Shown here one piece after another: positions 25,191 through 37,545 of a stretch of 64,000 nucleotides of DNA. The DNA is taken from assembly GCF_040939455.1 (NCBI RefSeq), contig NC_134106.1:41252001-41316000 (forward strand), read 5' to 3'. The DNA comes from Microcebus murinus (taxonomy: Eukaryota > Chordata > Mammalia > Primates > Cheirogaleidae). Position numbers and translations under genes: made by a program. Under the pieces are notes generated by a model that worked only from the letters and a program-made list of their open reading frames with translations, had not been told where the DNA came from and made no database searches. Within the stretch, counting starts at the first letter, position 1. Every line of letters begins with the position of its first letter.

Positions 25191-27410
25191 TGTACTTCTC
25201 CTTTTCATCACCTATGTTTAAAAGCTTTTTTGTTAAATTATATTTTTCCCCACCCATGATTTATAAGACCATTAAGTCTACTTTTATTCAATACATCGTT
25301 ATTGAATCTCTCCTCCGTACAAGGTCCTATATGCCTCCTAATCTTCCAGGATGAAGATATCACAAATTAAAGGGGAAAACATATGCTCATATGCAGCTAC
25401 CATGCCTACCATATTGTACTGGTGTACCATAACAGACACCACACACAAACAAAGGGCTATGGTAAATGAAGGGAGGAGATTTTAGTTATAAATGAGTGGC
25501 ATATAGGAAGAATTCAAAAATAACTTGGCATTGAACTTGAGCAGTAATGACAAATGTGGCTTTTGAGAGGCAAGAAGGGCTAGTTGACTTAACCCTTTTT
25601 TCTGGGACTATTGGTGACTTTGTTATACTGTCTAAAATTTATAACATAATTAACATATTTCTGGGCTAAAGAAACATATTCAGAAAGAGTTGATAGATGA
25701 ATATAAAGGTTGGTAAATAGCTGAAGCATATGTAATGATAGGTGGGTGTGGATATGAGTAGAGATTAGGTGAGGTAGACCAAATAGCTTCAACCTTGATG
25801 GCAAAACCAAACAAATCTTTGGTGCAAGGGAATGAATTGAAAGTTCACAGAATGTGAATAATGCATGAATTTTAAGTGAACTGATCACTATGGGTTATTT
25901 TTCCTTTGTTTGTTTATGACTTTTTAAATAACTCTACAGCAACACTGAACAACTTGGGAGTATATTGGAAAAAGTAAACAGTGAAAAGAACCAGGCCAGA
26001 AAATTAAAAATGGCTGGATGTCAAAGGGAAAGGGAATTGAAGGTCCCAGAAAGGGCATCCCAAAGAATGGTAAGAAAGATCTCCTGAAGCTGAGACAGTG
26101 TGATGGATGGCTAAACTGGGAAGAGCCTGAAGAACTAAGGTCGTGGTGCAGGTGAAGAGCTAACAAACCTATTGTTAGGCCTTCCGATAACTGAATTAAA
26201 GTCCTAATTGAGTTCTTGGGGTCAAAGATTGAAAACTTGGTATCCTTAGACTGAAGTCAAAGAGAAATAGCTATTTCCCTCAACTTTTACAAAAGTAACA
26301 ACAGCAAGTTAAATTGGCCTAACTTTTCCTTTACAACTTAGTGTAGAAAACACAAACTCTGAAAAGCCAACAATCAAACCATCTCTAAAGTTTGTGACAT
26401 GGGTCTTTATACTCTTGAACATGTCTTCTGTTATTACTGAACCTTATTTTTGTACAAAGGTCCATGTTTGAAGGGTTCAAGTACTTTTACATTGGTCAAT
26501 ATTTCCTCTTTTAAGCGTATCTAATATTGAAATATATTTGTAACTGATATCTCTATATACTAAGTTTTCCAAGGTAGGTTAATTCTTGCTTTGCTCTTTG
26601 GATACTGTATATTGGCACAGATGCATAATAATGTATACAGTCCTACCCTAGACATCAGAGAGAATCCACTTCTGATTCAGAAGAGTTATCACAATGTTGT
26701 GTAAGTCCATATTCTTAGGATGAAAAGATTAACTTTTTATGTCTCGGTTTTTTGGATGAAAGAAAAAAACAGATATATGTCCTATTATTTGTGTTACATT
26801 ACATGCACTATATTTTCAAAATGACATTTCAAAGAAATAGCTACAAAATCAATAATTCTCTTCTTTTCTTTTCCTTAGAGGTGAAAACTATTCAACAGTT
26901 TCATCATATGAAATTAGGCTTTCTTAATCCTAGCAACAGTGATTATGTGAGTTTTTCTAGGAAAAACAATGCTGAATTTCACAGAATTAGAAAAAAAAAT
27001 CTACATCTGAGAAAAAAGTTTAAAGCTAACACTGTGTGAAATATTGCACAAAATATGTTTTTCACAAATCTCCAAATTTCTAGTTATAGGTTATGCTTTT
27101 GAGATCTTTTGACCCAAATACCACTACTGTGAACCTAAAACAACATACAGAAAATCCACTGTGGGAGAACAGCTTCCCAAAATCATTTCTTAACATTAAG
27201 TTAGTAAAGATCACAATAACAAAATGCTGATGCTATAAAGTTAATTTTTAAATTCAGCACTCAAAATTGTAGAGATGGTATAATGTGATTATGTGAAGTA
27301 AAAAATTGAAAGAAAATAAACAAGTTGGTTTGGAGTGATGGTACATTCATAACACTTTCTCTTTCTTATTTTTTCAAATTTCCTTTAATAAAAACACATT
27401 CATTTAAAAT
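25191..27410. other. Intron, no confident feature
   Basis: No gene. Weak L2-like scraps occur (about 25280-25340 and 25400-25570). ORFs at 25589-25888, 25924-26166 and 26752-27039 show no domain, no splice context and no relative I recognise. Confidence 0.45.
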
Positions 27411-27417
27411 ATAAGAA

Positions 27418-27418
<1 letters not shown>

Positions 27419-27461
<43 letters not shown>
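27419..27461. repeat. TA then TG microsatellite
   Basis: A short TA run passes directly into about 15 TG units. Confidence 0.93.
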
Positions 27462-27465
<4 letters not shown>

Positions 27466-27710
27466 CGTGTAAGAAAAGAGCTAAGAGATACAAAAGCTAC
27501 CTTCTAATTCAAGGGTAGCTATTGGCTCTGATAGTTTCAGCTTCCCAGATTGTTTACATGCATGCACTGAGACAAATTAGACCACTGACTCATGTGCTGC
27601 TCCCTGGGTACAGTGAGAACATCAACCTTTAGAAGGTGCCTTAAAAATGAGAAGTGTTACATGAATTGATATTTTAGTTGTGTGCATGTGTATAAACTTT
27701 CCTAGATAGA

Positions 27711-27876
27711 TGGCTTGCCATTTAGTTGAGTACTTATTTTTGGCCACTCAATGTGCATACGGATATGTGTGATTTCATATATGTGAATAAATGTTGGCAT
27801 TTGGATTATTTTTGGCCAAAGAGTATGTGTGAAATTAGACACAGTCAGGGGCCAAAAATAGCCAAATGGCAAGCCA
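27711..27876. repeat. MITE-like inverted repeat, unassigned
   Basis: The outer termini are perfect inverted copies (TGGCTTGCCATTT at 27711-27723 against AAATGGCAAGCCA at 27864-27876). Inside them TATTTTTGGCC is again mirrored by GGCCAAAAATA, with partial pairing continuing a further 10-15 nt. A third TTATTTTTGGCC sits in the middle in direct orientation. Total length is about 166 bp. I see no clear target duplication and do not recognise the family. Confidence 0.7.
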
Positions 27877-28682
27877 ATTACATAAATGTTGTCTGGCATA
27901 CCAAAAAAAAAAAAAAAATCTGGCTTAGTTTTTATAAAACCAAAGTTTTAGTCCCAGTTATTATTACTATTACTATTACTTCTGGTGCTACTGCCACTAA
28001 AACCATGAACCTCTACTGGGCCTTATCGTGCATATAAAATTTATAAAGTTTTCCATAACTTGTTCCATTTATACTAAACACTAATCTTATATGAAGTAAG
28101 TATCAATACCATAGATATATAGATATCAATACCACAGCAAGACAAGAAAAATAATGCTTAGAAAGGTTATTTCAGTAAAGTTACAGACATATAAGTGATA
28201 AAGTTGAGACACACTGAAGTCAAGAATCAAACAAATGAATTGCATGGAAGTTCTGTCCCTTATATATCGCATGACCTTGAGTACTTATAAGCAACTCTGC
28301 ATTATAGTTTTATTTACCTGTAAAATGAAATGACCATTTGAGCTTTAGAACATGGGTGAAAGTGCTATAAAAATGGAAACTGACAGAAAGTGTAAAGGAT
28401 TGGTACTCAAACATCTTCCCCTTCCCTATAAACGCCAACAGTGAATTTATTCTTGGATCAGCCTAAGAAAAAATACTAATGGTAATAGAAGACGACAAGA
28501 AAAGCACTGGCTTTGATATTTTAAAGGTATTTTTAAAAGTCTGAATATGCATTATAGTTCATTTCAATTCCTTCAAGGATCCCAAAAAAGAGGACCTTCA
28601 AAGTTCAATGTACAGAATATATGTTATAAAATTCTATATTATATAAGATTATATAAAATATACTTATATATAACAAAAATAC
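27877..28682. other. Intron, low-complexity patches
   Basis: It contains an A-run (27903-27917), a short TTA/CTA trinucleotide tract (27958-27979), and otherwise unassigned intron. Confidence 0.45.
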
Positions 28683-29170
28683 AAACACCAAATAGCAAAG
28701 CACTGTCCTCACAAAAACTTGCATATGAATGCTTATAGCAGCATTATTTATGATAAGTGAAAAGTAGAAACGATCCAAATGTCCATCAACTGATGATAAA
28801 AGTTGTAGTATATTCATACAATGGAAAATTATTCAGCATTTAAAAGAAATGAAGTACAGATACATGCTACAACATGGATGGACCCTGAAAACATAAAACT
28901 GAAAAAAAATCAGTCACAAAAGATCACATATTGCATGAATCTATTTCTATGAAATATCCAGAATAAACAAAGGAATAGAGAGAGAAAGTAGTAATTGTTT
29001 AGGGTATGGGAGATGGAAAGAGAAAGGATTTCTTTTAAGGGATACAAAAATGTTCCAAATCTTATTATCGTGATGGTTGCACATGCTGTGAATATACTAA
29101 AAATACATGAAACTGTATACTTTGAAGGAGTTAATTATATCATATGTGAATCCTATCTTAATAAAACAAA
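28683..29170 (+). mobile_element. Ancient L1 (L1M) 3' end
   Basis: Signposts of an old L1 3' end follow in order: 'gcagcattatttatgataag', 'gatccaaatgtccatcaact', 'ttattcagcatttaaaagaa', 'catggatggaccctgaaaac', 'gtgatggttgcacatgctgt', 'gaatatactaaaaatacatg', ending 'tcctatcttaataaaaca'. It is diverged and coding capacity is lost. Confidence 0.9.
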
Positions 29171-29802
29171 TGAAAACTTTGCCATCACCACCATCCAAAA
29201 GAATTTCTAGAAAACCCCCTTATTTGTAGAATTTCTCTATAAAAAATTATACATGTGAATGTATATAAACATGTATACAGTACAATAAATTGTACATAAA
29301 CACACATACATATATATACACACACGCATACAGATCAATCTTTTTTTTTCCCTAAGTAGGCCTTTGGAAACCTGTTTTAGGACAGGTTCTTGCAATTAAA
29401 ATTCTTCACTAGGTGGTCAGGCCAATTATAAATTATCCAATTCTTGGCATTTTCACTATTTCCCATGTGAGAATATGTCAGAAGATAATAAGATCTCAGA
29501 GGACTTTTTTTTCTTTCTAGTCAGCTGAAATCGTCCTGACTTAATTTCATTCCATTATTCCTTATTACATTGCTTTGGACAGCCTAATTCCATTCCCCCC
29601 TTGGTGGCTATATCCTCTACCAATACCTGAACATCAGTATATACATCTTCTACAATAATCAGACCTCAGCACAACACTTTTAAAATTACCTGGGTCTCTC
29701 AGTGAATTGATATTATGAGCACTTGGGCTGACAATCTGAAATAATGTCTGAAAGGTTTTCTTTTTTTAGCCTTGTTCTACTATTCAAATTATGTTTTAAA
29801 AT
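29171..29802. other. Intron with short CA/TA-rich patch
   Basis: Holds a TACA/CACA-rich patch at about 29265-29335. Otherwise nothing recognisable. Confidence 0.45.
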
Positions 29803-30536
29803 TTGTCACTTCTAGAAGAAAATTTTGGGAAAACTCTTACAGACATCCAGCCTAGGCAAAGAATTTATGAAGAAGCAACAACAAAAATAAATAAATGGGA
29901 CCTGATCAAATTAAAGAACTTCTGCACAGCCAAGAAAACTATCATTAGAGTGAACAGACAACTTACAGAATAGGAGAAAATATTTGCTTGCTACACATCT
30001 GATAAAGGGCTGATAGCTAGAATTTATATAGAACTCAGGAAAATTAACAAGAAAAAATCAAACAACCCCATTAAAAAGTGGGCAAAGGACATGAACAGAA
30101 GCTTTTCAAAGGAAGACAGACTAATGGCCAAGAAACATATGAAAAATTGCTCCATATCTCTAAACATCAGGGAAATGCAAATCAAAACCACAATGAGATA
30201 CCACTTAAATCCAGTGAAAATGGCTTATATCAAAAAGTCACTAAACAACAAATGTTGGCATGCATATGGAGAGACAGGAACACTCATACACTGCTGGTGG
30301 GACTTCAAATTAGTACAATCTCTATGGAAATTAATATGGATATACCTCAAAGAACTAAAAGTAGAACTACCATTTTATCCAGCAATACCACTACTGGGTA
30401 TTTACCCAAAGGATAAAAAAGACATTCTATAATACAGACATCTGCACTCAAATGTTTATAGCAGCACAATTCACAATTGCAAAGATGCGGAAACAACCGA
30501 AGTGCCCATCAATACGTGAGTGGATTAATAAAATGT

Positions 30537-30619
<83 letters not shown>

Positions 30620-31006
30620 ACATACATACCATGGAGTACTACTCAGCCATAAAAAATGATGAACTACTTGTATTATCCTAGATGGAGCTAGAGCCCATTC
30701 TTCAAAGTGAAATATCACAAGAATGGAAATACATGCACCACATTTACTCATCATTAAATTGGTACTAATTGATCAACACTTATGTGCATATGTGGAAGTA
30801 ACATTCATCAGGTGTTGGGCAGGTGTGGGGAAGGAAGGGTTGGGTAAACTAACACCTAATGGGTGTACTGTGTACTTCCTGGGGCATGGGCACACTTGTA
30901 GCTCTGACTCAGGCAGTGCAAAGGCAACATATGTAACTAAAGTGTTTGTACCCCAGTAATATTCTGAAATAAAAAATAAAATACAAGAAAAAAAACCTTG
31001 TCACTT
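29803..31006 (+). mobile_element. 5'-truncated L1 (ORF2 C-terminus plus 3' UTR)
   Basis: An L1 insertion of about 1.19 kb (29812-30997) is flanked by TTGTCACTT (29803-29811 and 30998-31006). The body is the end of L1 ORF2 ('gtgggcaaaggacatgaaca', 'aatgagataccactt', 'gaacactcatacactgctgg', 'ctgggtatttacccaaagga', 'tggagtactactcagccata') and a 3' UTR ending 'gtttgtaccccagtaatatt ctgaaataaa'. ORF2 is broken into overlapping pieces in two frames (30078-30432), so no protein is made. The 3' end resembles the lemur-type L1 tails elsewhere in the window but is more diverged. A TA/CA microsatellite has expanded inside it. Confidence 0.93.
30539..30630. repeat. Compound TA/CA microsatellite inside L1
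   Basis: About 14 TA units are followed by CA runs broken by TATA and TACA. It sits where L1 has its short native TA/CA stretch before the 'tggagtactactcagcc' block, so it is an expansion of L1 sequence. Confidence 0.93.
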
Positions 31007-32100
31007 GTTAAAATGTTAAAGCAAATTTATGTATAATACATATAACATATCTAGTATATATTTAAATTATATATATGTAATATATAATGTTTTATTTATT
31101 ATGAATCCAATGAACCTGGTATATATGTGTGTGTCTATATATATACACCATGCATGCAACATATCTATCCTATATATATCTCACAGATGTATGCCATGTA
31201 TATACCATTTATGTATGCACACATCCCACACCCCAGTGAACATGGGTACTGGCCATTCTAAGATCACATGGCAATACTGAAATTCATACCCTATGTGTAC
31301 ATTAGGTTAAAAATAGCTATTCTCCTAACACTCTTTTCCCAGATAAAATACTTAGAATAAATTCATAAATATATTTTAGATGCTAAAATTTACCAGGAAT
31401 TTACTGATAGACTGTAAACAGGATTAATCAATATGATATGTTAATTTTGGGGAGAGGTAAGACATGTTCACCAAAACTATCTCCACAATTTATCAGACAT
31501 TAAAAAATTTAAAAAAATCAAAAAACTTCTCAGGTTAGAACAGGTATATGAGTCTACTAAGAGTATAAGTAGGAAAATACCATTGAATTGCTTTAGAAAT
31601 ACTTTTCATATTTACCTACTTTGTCACAAGATGAATTTTTTAAAAGAATATCTCTCCAACTCATTTTTCGAATAATCCTTTCTGATAATATTGGGGGGAA
31701 AACCCTGATATTTACTGATATATGTTGTATTTTGTTATAGTAGCTTAATACATTATATGTATACCCACACACATGCACACACACACACACACACAGACAT
31801 ATAAAGTTTCTTTGATCTTCTTAAAGAAAATTATTATTAATCCGTTTTTACCAATAAGGACACAGAAGGTTGCAGATGTTAGGTAATATGCTCGTGGTCC
31901 CTGGTATATGATAGAACTTGAATTTGAATGAAGTATTATACTTCAAAGGCTACCTCTGTTCTTTCAAATGTACCAGTTGTCTCCACAAAAGCATTCTGAT
32001 TATTGAAGAATCTAAATTCAGGAAACAAATATGATTGGCTTTAGTTCTTCTAATAATTTTTCCAATCTATACTACACTGAATCAACCATTACATTTAGTA
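31007..32100. other. Intron, TA-rich
   Basis: TA/TG-rich patches occur at about 31020-31210, and a CA microsatellite at about 31776-31795. No gene or named repeat. Confidence 0.5.
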
Positions 32101-33050
32101 AAACTCTCTTAAAAATACATTGGCCTAAGCTTACAGCTTTTCAGCCACTCTTAATCTCTCAGCTATTCATGCAGCCCAAGTTAAGGCCTTAATTGTAGTC
32201 TTGCAGGTATAAGGGACACAAAACCAGGTTGACATATGATGTACAGACCTCCTTTTCCCCTCTCCCCAGCTTCATCCTAGGCATTACGTGAGGAAGTGGA
32301 GGAGGAAAAGGCAAACTTTTCCTTCCTGGACTTGGTCAGTTGCAATGCTCCACTAGTTAGTTGTGGCTGCTTTTATGGCCTTCAATGGCTGGCTGGAGAA
32401 CCCAGCCATCAGTCTAGTGTCTAAATGCTGATATTCTTCTGAAATGTATTGCACAGTTCCCTCCAGTGGAAAACTGGATTCCCATTCAACAACTTATACA
32501 TCTTTCCAGACAGTGACTCATACTACTGGGGTGCTCTCATCCAGTGGGCAGCCCTCTTTTATACTAGCACAATGGACATATGCCCAGCAATTTTCTAATA
32601 TGTCCAATGAACCAGTGAGAGACATATCCACCCTCATTTCACAAACACTGAGTATACAGGTTGGTTCACTGCTGCTTTCTTTCTGTCAGCCCATTTACTG
32701 ACCAAGCAGACATCAAAACAAGGAAATACAATTCCTGTACCTTCATCTCCAATCTTTACAAATCTTTCTCATAGGAGATCCTTTTCCAGCTTTGAGAAGA
32801 GGATAACAGGTTTTCTTCAAGTGTGTTGTAATCACTAAAAAGCCATGTCTCCCAGTTCTCTCCTCATTTCAATTTAGAGGGGATGTGGTGGTGGAGGTTC
32901 TTGGCTTCTGTCCATTAGCCTGCAGGAGTTTTATTCCACATACCTCCCAGAATCTCTTAGGATGTGCAGGTCTCAAATACCTATTGTCCTCAGTTTGGGA
33001 CCTGTGCTACATTCAAGGACAACAAGAAAAAGCTCATCCCACATTGAATT
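32101..33050. other. Unassigned segment, less AT-rich than its surroundings
   Basis: About 950 bp of visibly more GC-balanced, low-repeat sequence set in AT-rich intron. An 85-codon ORF (32444-32701) lies in it but shows no domain or codon evidence. I cannot assign the segment to a repeat family. It could be a decayed LTR or ERV piece, or constrained noncoding sequence. Confidence 0.4.
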
Positions 33051-33654
33051 ATACTTGACTACAACACAAATCTTTCTACTTTTAACCCATATTTTTAAAA
33101 AATCAAGTTAAGATATCTCTCAAAATAACGTAACTTTCCTGTTTTGAGATGCTCAATGTTAAAACATTTGGGTCTTTTAATTGTCTATTTTAATAATCTA
33201 TAAAAGGTTAGCAGATTTCTCACACAAACTACATTGGACATAAAGACTAAATATATGTAATTTCCACTTAAAAATTGCAGCAAATATGACATTTTACTTA
33301 ATTGTACACCATTTATTGCTTCATCCCAAACCTTTTCAGCCCAAACTTTAAGGAAAAAAAAAGTATAGCATTCTATGTCCATACTTTAAATAGGACCAAG
33401 AATACAAGATTGTGAAGTACTCTAAACACTAAATGAGTAAACGCTCTAAGTATTTATATAGCCTTCACCACTGCAGTACTCCATCTCTTTGACAAAGCTA
33501 CTATTTTCACAAAAAGCCTAGCAAAGTTAGTGAGTCTCATTTATCTCCGGTGGAGAAAGGGAGTGAACATGGACCTTCGCAGTTGTTATGAACACTAAAG
33601 ACTTGATACATCAAGAAATGATGGAAAGTCTACTTCCCGTCATTAATGTAAAAT

Positions 33655-33825
33655 AATGATAGTTACCATTTATTCAATACTTACAGTGCACTGAGCACCA
33701 TGCTGGGCTCTTTACAGGCCTTGTTTCATTTAGTCTAACTCCTAAGATGGGCATCAGAGCCTCATTTTATAAATTAGAAGACTGAGGTTTAGAAACTAAG
33801 TAACTTAAGTTTGTAAAGGTAGAAA
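33655..33825 (-). repeat. MIR SINE, reverse orientation
   Basis: 'gatagttaccatttattcaa', 'gcactgagcaccatgctggg', 'ctcattttataaattagaag', 'actgaggtttagaaactaag' follow reverse MIR order. Clear. Confidence 0.85.
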
Positions 33826-35115
33826 TTACTGAAGATATAATTCATATTTGTTCATTAAAAATAGTTTTTTAACATATAAGCTGTTGAAAAACCTCCTGCC
33901 AAATGGGTAGATGGGTTCAGTGAAAACACATGCATGTGCACACACACACACATGCATACACACACATATATGTAGGCTTTATATGATTTTGTTGTCATAT
34001 TTAGAGTATCCGAACTTTGATAGTACTTAGAAATAAGAATGCAAGATAGCATTTAATAACCGACTATTTATATTTAAAATGAAAATATTCACAGTACCAA
34101 AAAGATGATTAAACCTGTTATCAACAGACTAGTAATTGTAATTATAAAATCTGTAATTTGCATATTAGAAGATGATAAAGAAAATGTAATATGTCTATGA
34201 TTTATAGTGGAACAGCAAAAGAAATATGATAACTAAATAATAATGAATGTTTTCATTTATACTGGAGTCTGTACAGCCTTTTGTATTGGTGAGCTCTAAT
34301 TAAACCTACTATTATGTACTAAATACATGAGGAAATGTCAGCATAATGAAGACTAAGTTTAGAAATAAAAATCATCCTAGTATATTCTTCATTAGGCAAA
34401 TTTCTGAATGATCAATTATGCATATAACATTTATCACTCTCAGTTCTAAATATCAAATAGTTCTTAGTCAACCAGACTTATTTTGATGTGTAATAATTGT
34501 ACCTGGTCAAGAAGAAGAAAGCGTAAAAAATGAGAGAGTTAATTTTTGTTCTTTATTAATTTAATAAATACAATTGGAAATTTTAAGAATATGCTATAGT
34601 TACACTACTCATAAATTTTATATTTCCTTTTTCTTATTCCTGGAAACAAATCAATATGAAGTCCTGATACATCTTAAGAGCTACCCTAGACAGAAAAATT
34701 TTACTCATTGGCAAATTGAGTCCACTCTATATTTACTATTAAAGTTTTCTGTCCCTAAAACTGTCCCCTCAGGATCTAATTTCTAACTGGGATCCACTGA
34801 GCATGAAGCACATTTCCCCAGAACCAAAATGTATAATTAAAAAAAAAAAAAGAAGGTTTGTGAGTAATCTTATCTTTTTTTAGTTTTGACTTATACTATT
34901 ACCTCCTTTATGAATATCACAGAAACTCTCAGAAGGAAAGTAGAAAATCAGCAAGTGAAGCAGTTTCAGGTAATGATCAAAATATGCTTTGAATCTGCAA
35001 AGAAATAAATGTTTGCCTAGAAATGATTATATCAACACTTTAATCCCACAGATCATTTCACCTATTCCAATACTCTTCCCCTTCAGCTAAATGGCTAATT
35101 TTCTAGGTCTGTGTG
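33826..35115. other. Intron, few features
   Basis: A CA-rich patch (33940-33968) and an A-run (34839-34851) are present. No gene. Confidence 0.45.
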
Positions 35116-35117
35116 TG

Positions 35118-35200
35118 ACCCTACAATGTAAGTCTTATGAGGGCACAGATATTTGTCTGTTTTGTTCTCTCTTCTATATCCAATACCCAAGAAGATGAAA
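35118..35200 (+). repeat. L2-like LINE 3' fragment
   Basis: 'aagtcttatgagggcacaga tatttgtctgttttgttctc' is the well-known conserved L2 3' segment. Short and diverged. Confidence 0.65.
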
Positions 35201-35334
35201 AGACTTAAAGGTTTGTAGAACAACAATGGCATGTCTCATTTTCTACCATCTTAAATCTGTATGTCAACTATAGCTTGTCAATTTCTGCTATAATCAATTT
35301 TCCTAGTCAATATAATAGAATAATAAGAAAATCT

Positions 35335-35545
35335 AATAAAGTTTAGAGGTTGTTTAGCCAGCCATCCAATGCTTAATCTGTCCAGTCTCCACAAGAAGGG
35401 ACTTGCAGTACCCACTACCTCTTGAGGTAGCCCATTCCATCTCTAAACCACTGTAATCATTAGATATTACTTCAAGTCAATTGATTATAATGACTCCTTG
35501 AGTTATTATGTACTGGTTCAAGTAATCTCCTTTTGGGACTCCTAA
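35335..35545. repeat. CR1/L3-like ancient LINE fragment
   Basis: 'ggacttgcagtacccactac', 'ctcttgaggtagcccattcc', 'atctctaaaccactgtaatc' resemble the conserved 3' region of L3/CR1-type mammalian LINEs. Family call is tentative. Confidence 0.5.
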
Positions 35546-37339
35546 CCAAGAAGCCTAAGCACTCTTAACTTTGTTGATGATTGTATAATATAACTTGATT
35601 TCAAGGTGTTTTTTTTTTTTATCATTTTCTTATGCACCTCTGAAGATACTCCATCTAGAAAGTGTGACAAATAGAGCAGTCCACAAAACCCTAGCCAAGT
35701 GATCAGTGTAGATGAGTTCATCACATCCATCTTTCTAAAATTAATGCATGCTGAAATTAACTAGTTTTACTTGTTAGCCCACTACTGACTTATATTAAGC
35801 TTATGCTGATTACTAAATTGTAAATTTTATTACTCACTTGCTATTTATTTTATATTTACTCAAATGTGGCCCTTAGCTAATCATATGTTTTTAGATTTGA
35901 CACTTCATTTCAGCTTGTGACAGTCACATCAATTCTGAATTCACCTACAAACTTGTATTTTATATTTTGTATTTTACAAAATTTGATATTTTGTATTTTA
36001 ATTCAAAGCATTGGATAATTTTCATCAGACCAGAGCAAAGACAAAGTTTTTCAGGAAGAACTAGGAATCACTCACTATGACCACAGTAGTTCTTAAACAT
36101 AGCCAATTATTGTCCCTAAATGAGACAATCTTGAGGACATATGTCTTTATCTTTTTTAAGTAGATTGCATAAGAGATACATGAGAAAATCTGTTAAGACT
36201 AAATCTTTTCAGTTCTTTCCAACCCAAATAGCAGCATTATATTCCATACTTTCAGTACTTAATAGGTAAACTGTCAAATAATTTAGATCATTTTTCCCAG
36301 GAAGAGACTGATATAAACATTGGCATGACTAATCCATACAACAACAGTATTAATTCCAGCAGGTACATAAAGAAATCTATTACCTAATTATAAAACAGTA
36401 TTTTAGGATAATTAAAATATAGTCTTTATTCCAGGTATTTCCAGCTCTTAAATATAGAAATTTAACCTTTCTAATTTTCCTGAAGAGTTTCCTAAGACTA
36501 TCTCTCTACATTTCATGTAAAAGTCATAACATATCCTACAAACTACTTTAACAAAGTCTGGCTCTAAGGTAATGTAACTGCTTTCTTGCATGATTTTTAG
36601 AAACTGCATAGTTTTATGGTGCACCAAGATGCTTTGAATGTTCCAAAGTACATACACATCCTGCCTCATTTGAACTTCAGAATTATTTTTTTACATGGAT
36701 TGGGAGGTATATTATTATTATTTTGATTTTATAAGCTGATAGAAGGAGAAATAAAATATGTAGCATTGCTAGGACTCAGCTCATTTTAATATAGCGAGGT
36801 CATTGATTTGCAGCCAAACTATTACCTGAATTCTACATATCACAGAATGAGATAAATAACTGTAATCCTCAATTCATTTGCGATAATACTTTATTTATGT
36901 AATTACCTTTCTGTATTCCCCAAAGAGTTCAAATTATTTTTGATGCATACTTCTTTTATTTTTTCTTAGAATGGTATTATTGTCCCTTTACATTCTACCT
37001 CTATTCCAATTCTCCTATTTTCTACTAATTGAATATGCTGATCTCTTTCTAGTCTTGCATTAAAGTCAAAGGTTTAATATAAGGCTTTCTGAAAGTAAAG
37101 GATATTATACCCTTATTATATCCTTGAGGCACATTTTAAACTAGAGACCCATTATAAGTAAACATCATATGTTGTATGTGCTAATGTGCTTCTTCAACCA
37201 ATGAATCCAATTCATATTTACATGGTCTTCTATCAAGTAGGAATATTATAGTCCTTATATCTAAAACTGTCTTGATCAAATAATATTGGGGTAAACATTT
37301 AATTCATAAATGAAAGTGTAGTAAAAAAGTAATAGGATT
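35546..37339. other. Intron, no confident feature
   Basis: AT-rich, with a small direct repeat of 'atattttgtattttA'-type sequence at about 35956-36002. No gene. Confidence 0.45.
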
Positions 37340-37545
37340 AAAATGAGAAGACCTGAATTCTGATCATTGCTTATCCTCTTACTAGTGATACCACTTATCT
37401 TCCCTAGGCCTTGGTTTTCTCATTCATTAAACGTGTACAATAAAAACCACTTTCTCTACCTTTTAAAGGTGTTTAAAAAAGACTGTGTATAACACTTTGA
37501 AATCTAAAACAATATGTAAAATAAGGGATCATCATATTAATAGTG
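37340..37545 (+). repeat. MIR SINE fragment
   Basis: 'agaagacctgaattctgatc', 'ttatcttccctaggccttgg', 'ttttctcattcattaaacgt' and a diverged 3' part follow MIR order. Confidence 0.75.

Noticed and set aside
27702..28037. ORFs overlapping on both strands
   Set aside because: Open frames on both strands follow from the inverted repeat at 27711-27876, and the plus-strand ORF crosses an A-run.
30078..30432. Two overlapping ORFs of 112-113 codons
   Set aside because: They are the frameshifted C-terminal end of L1 ORF2 in a truncated, dead L1 copy.
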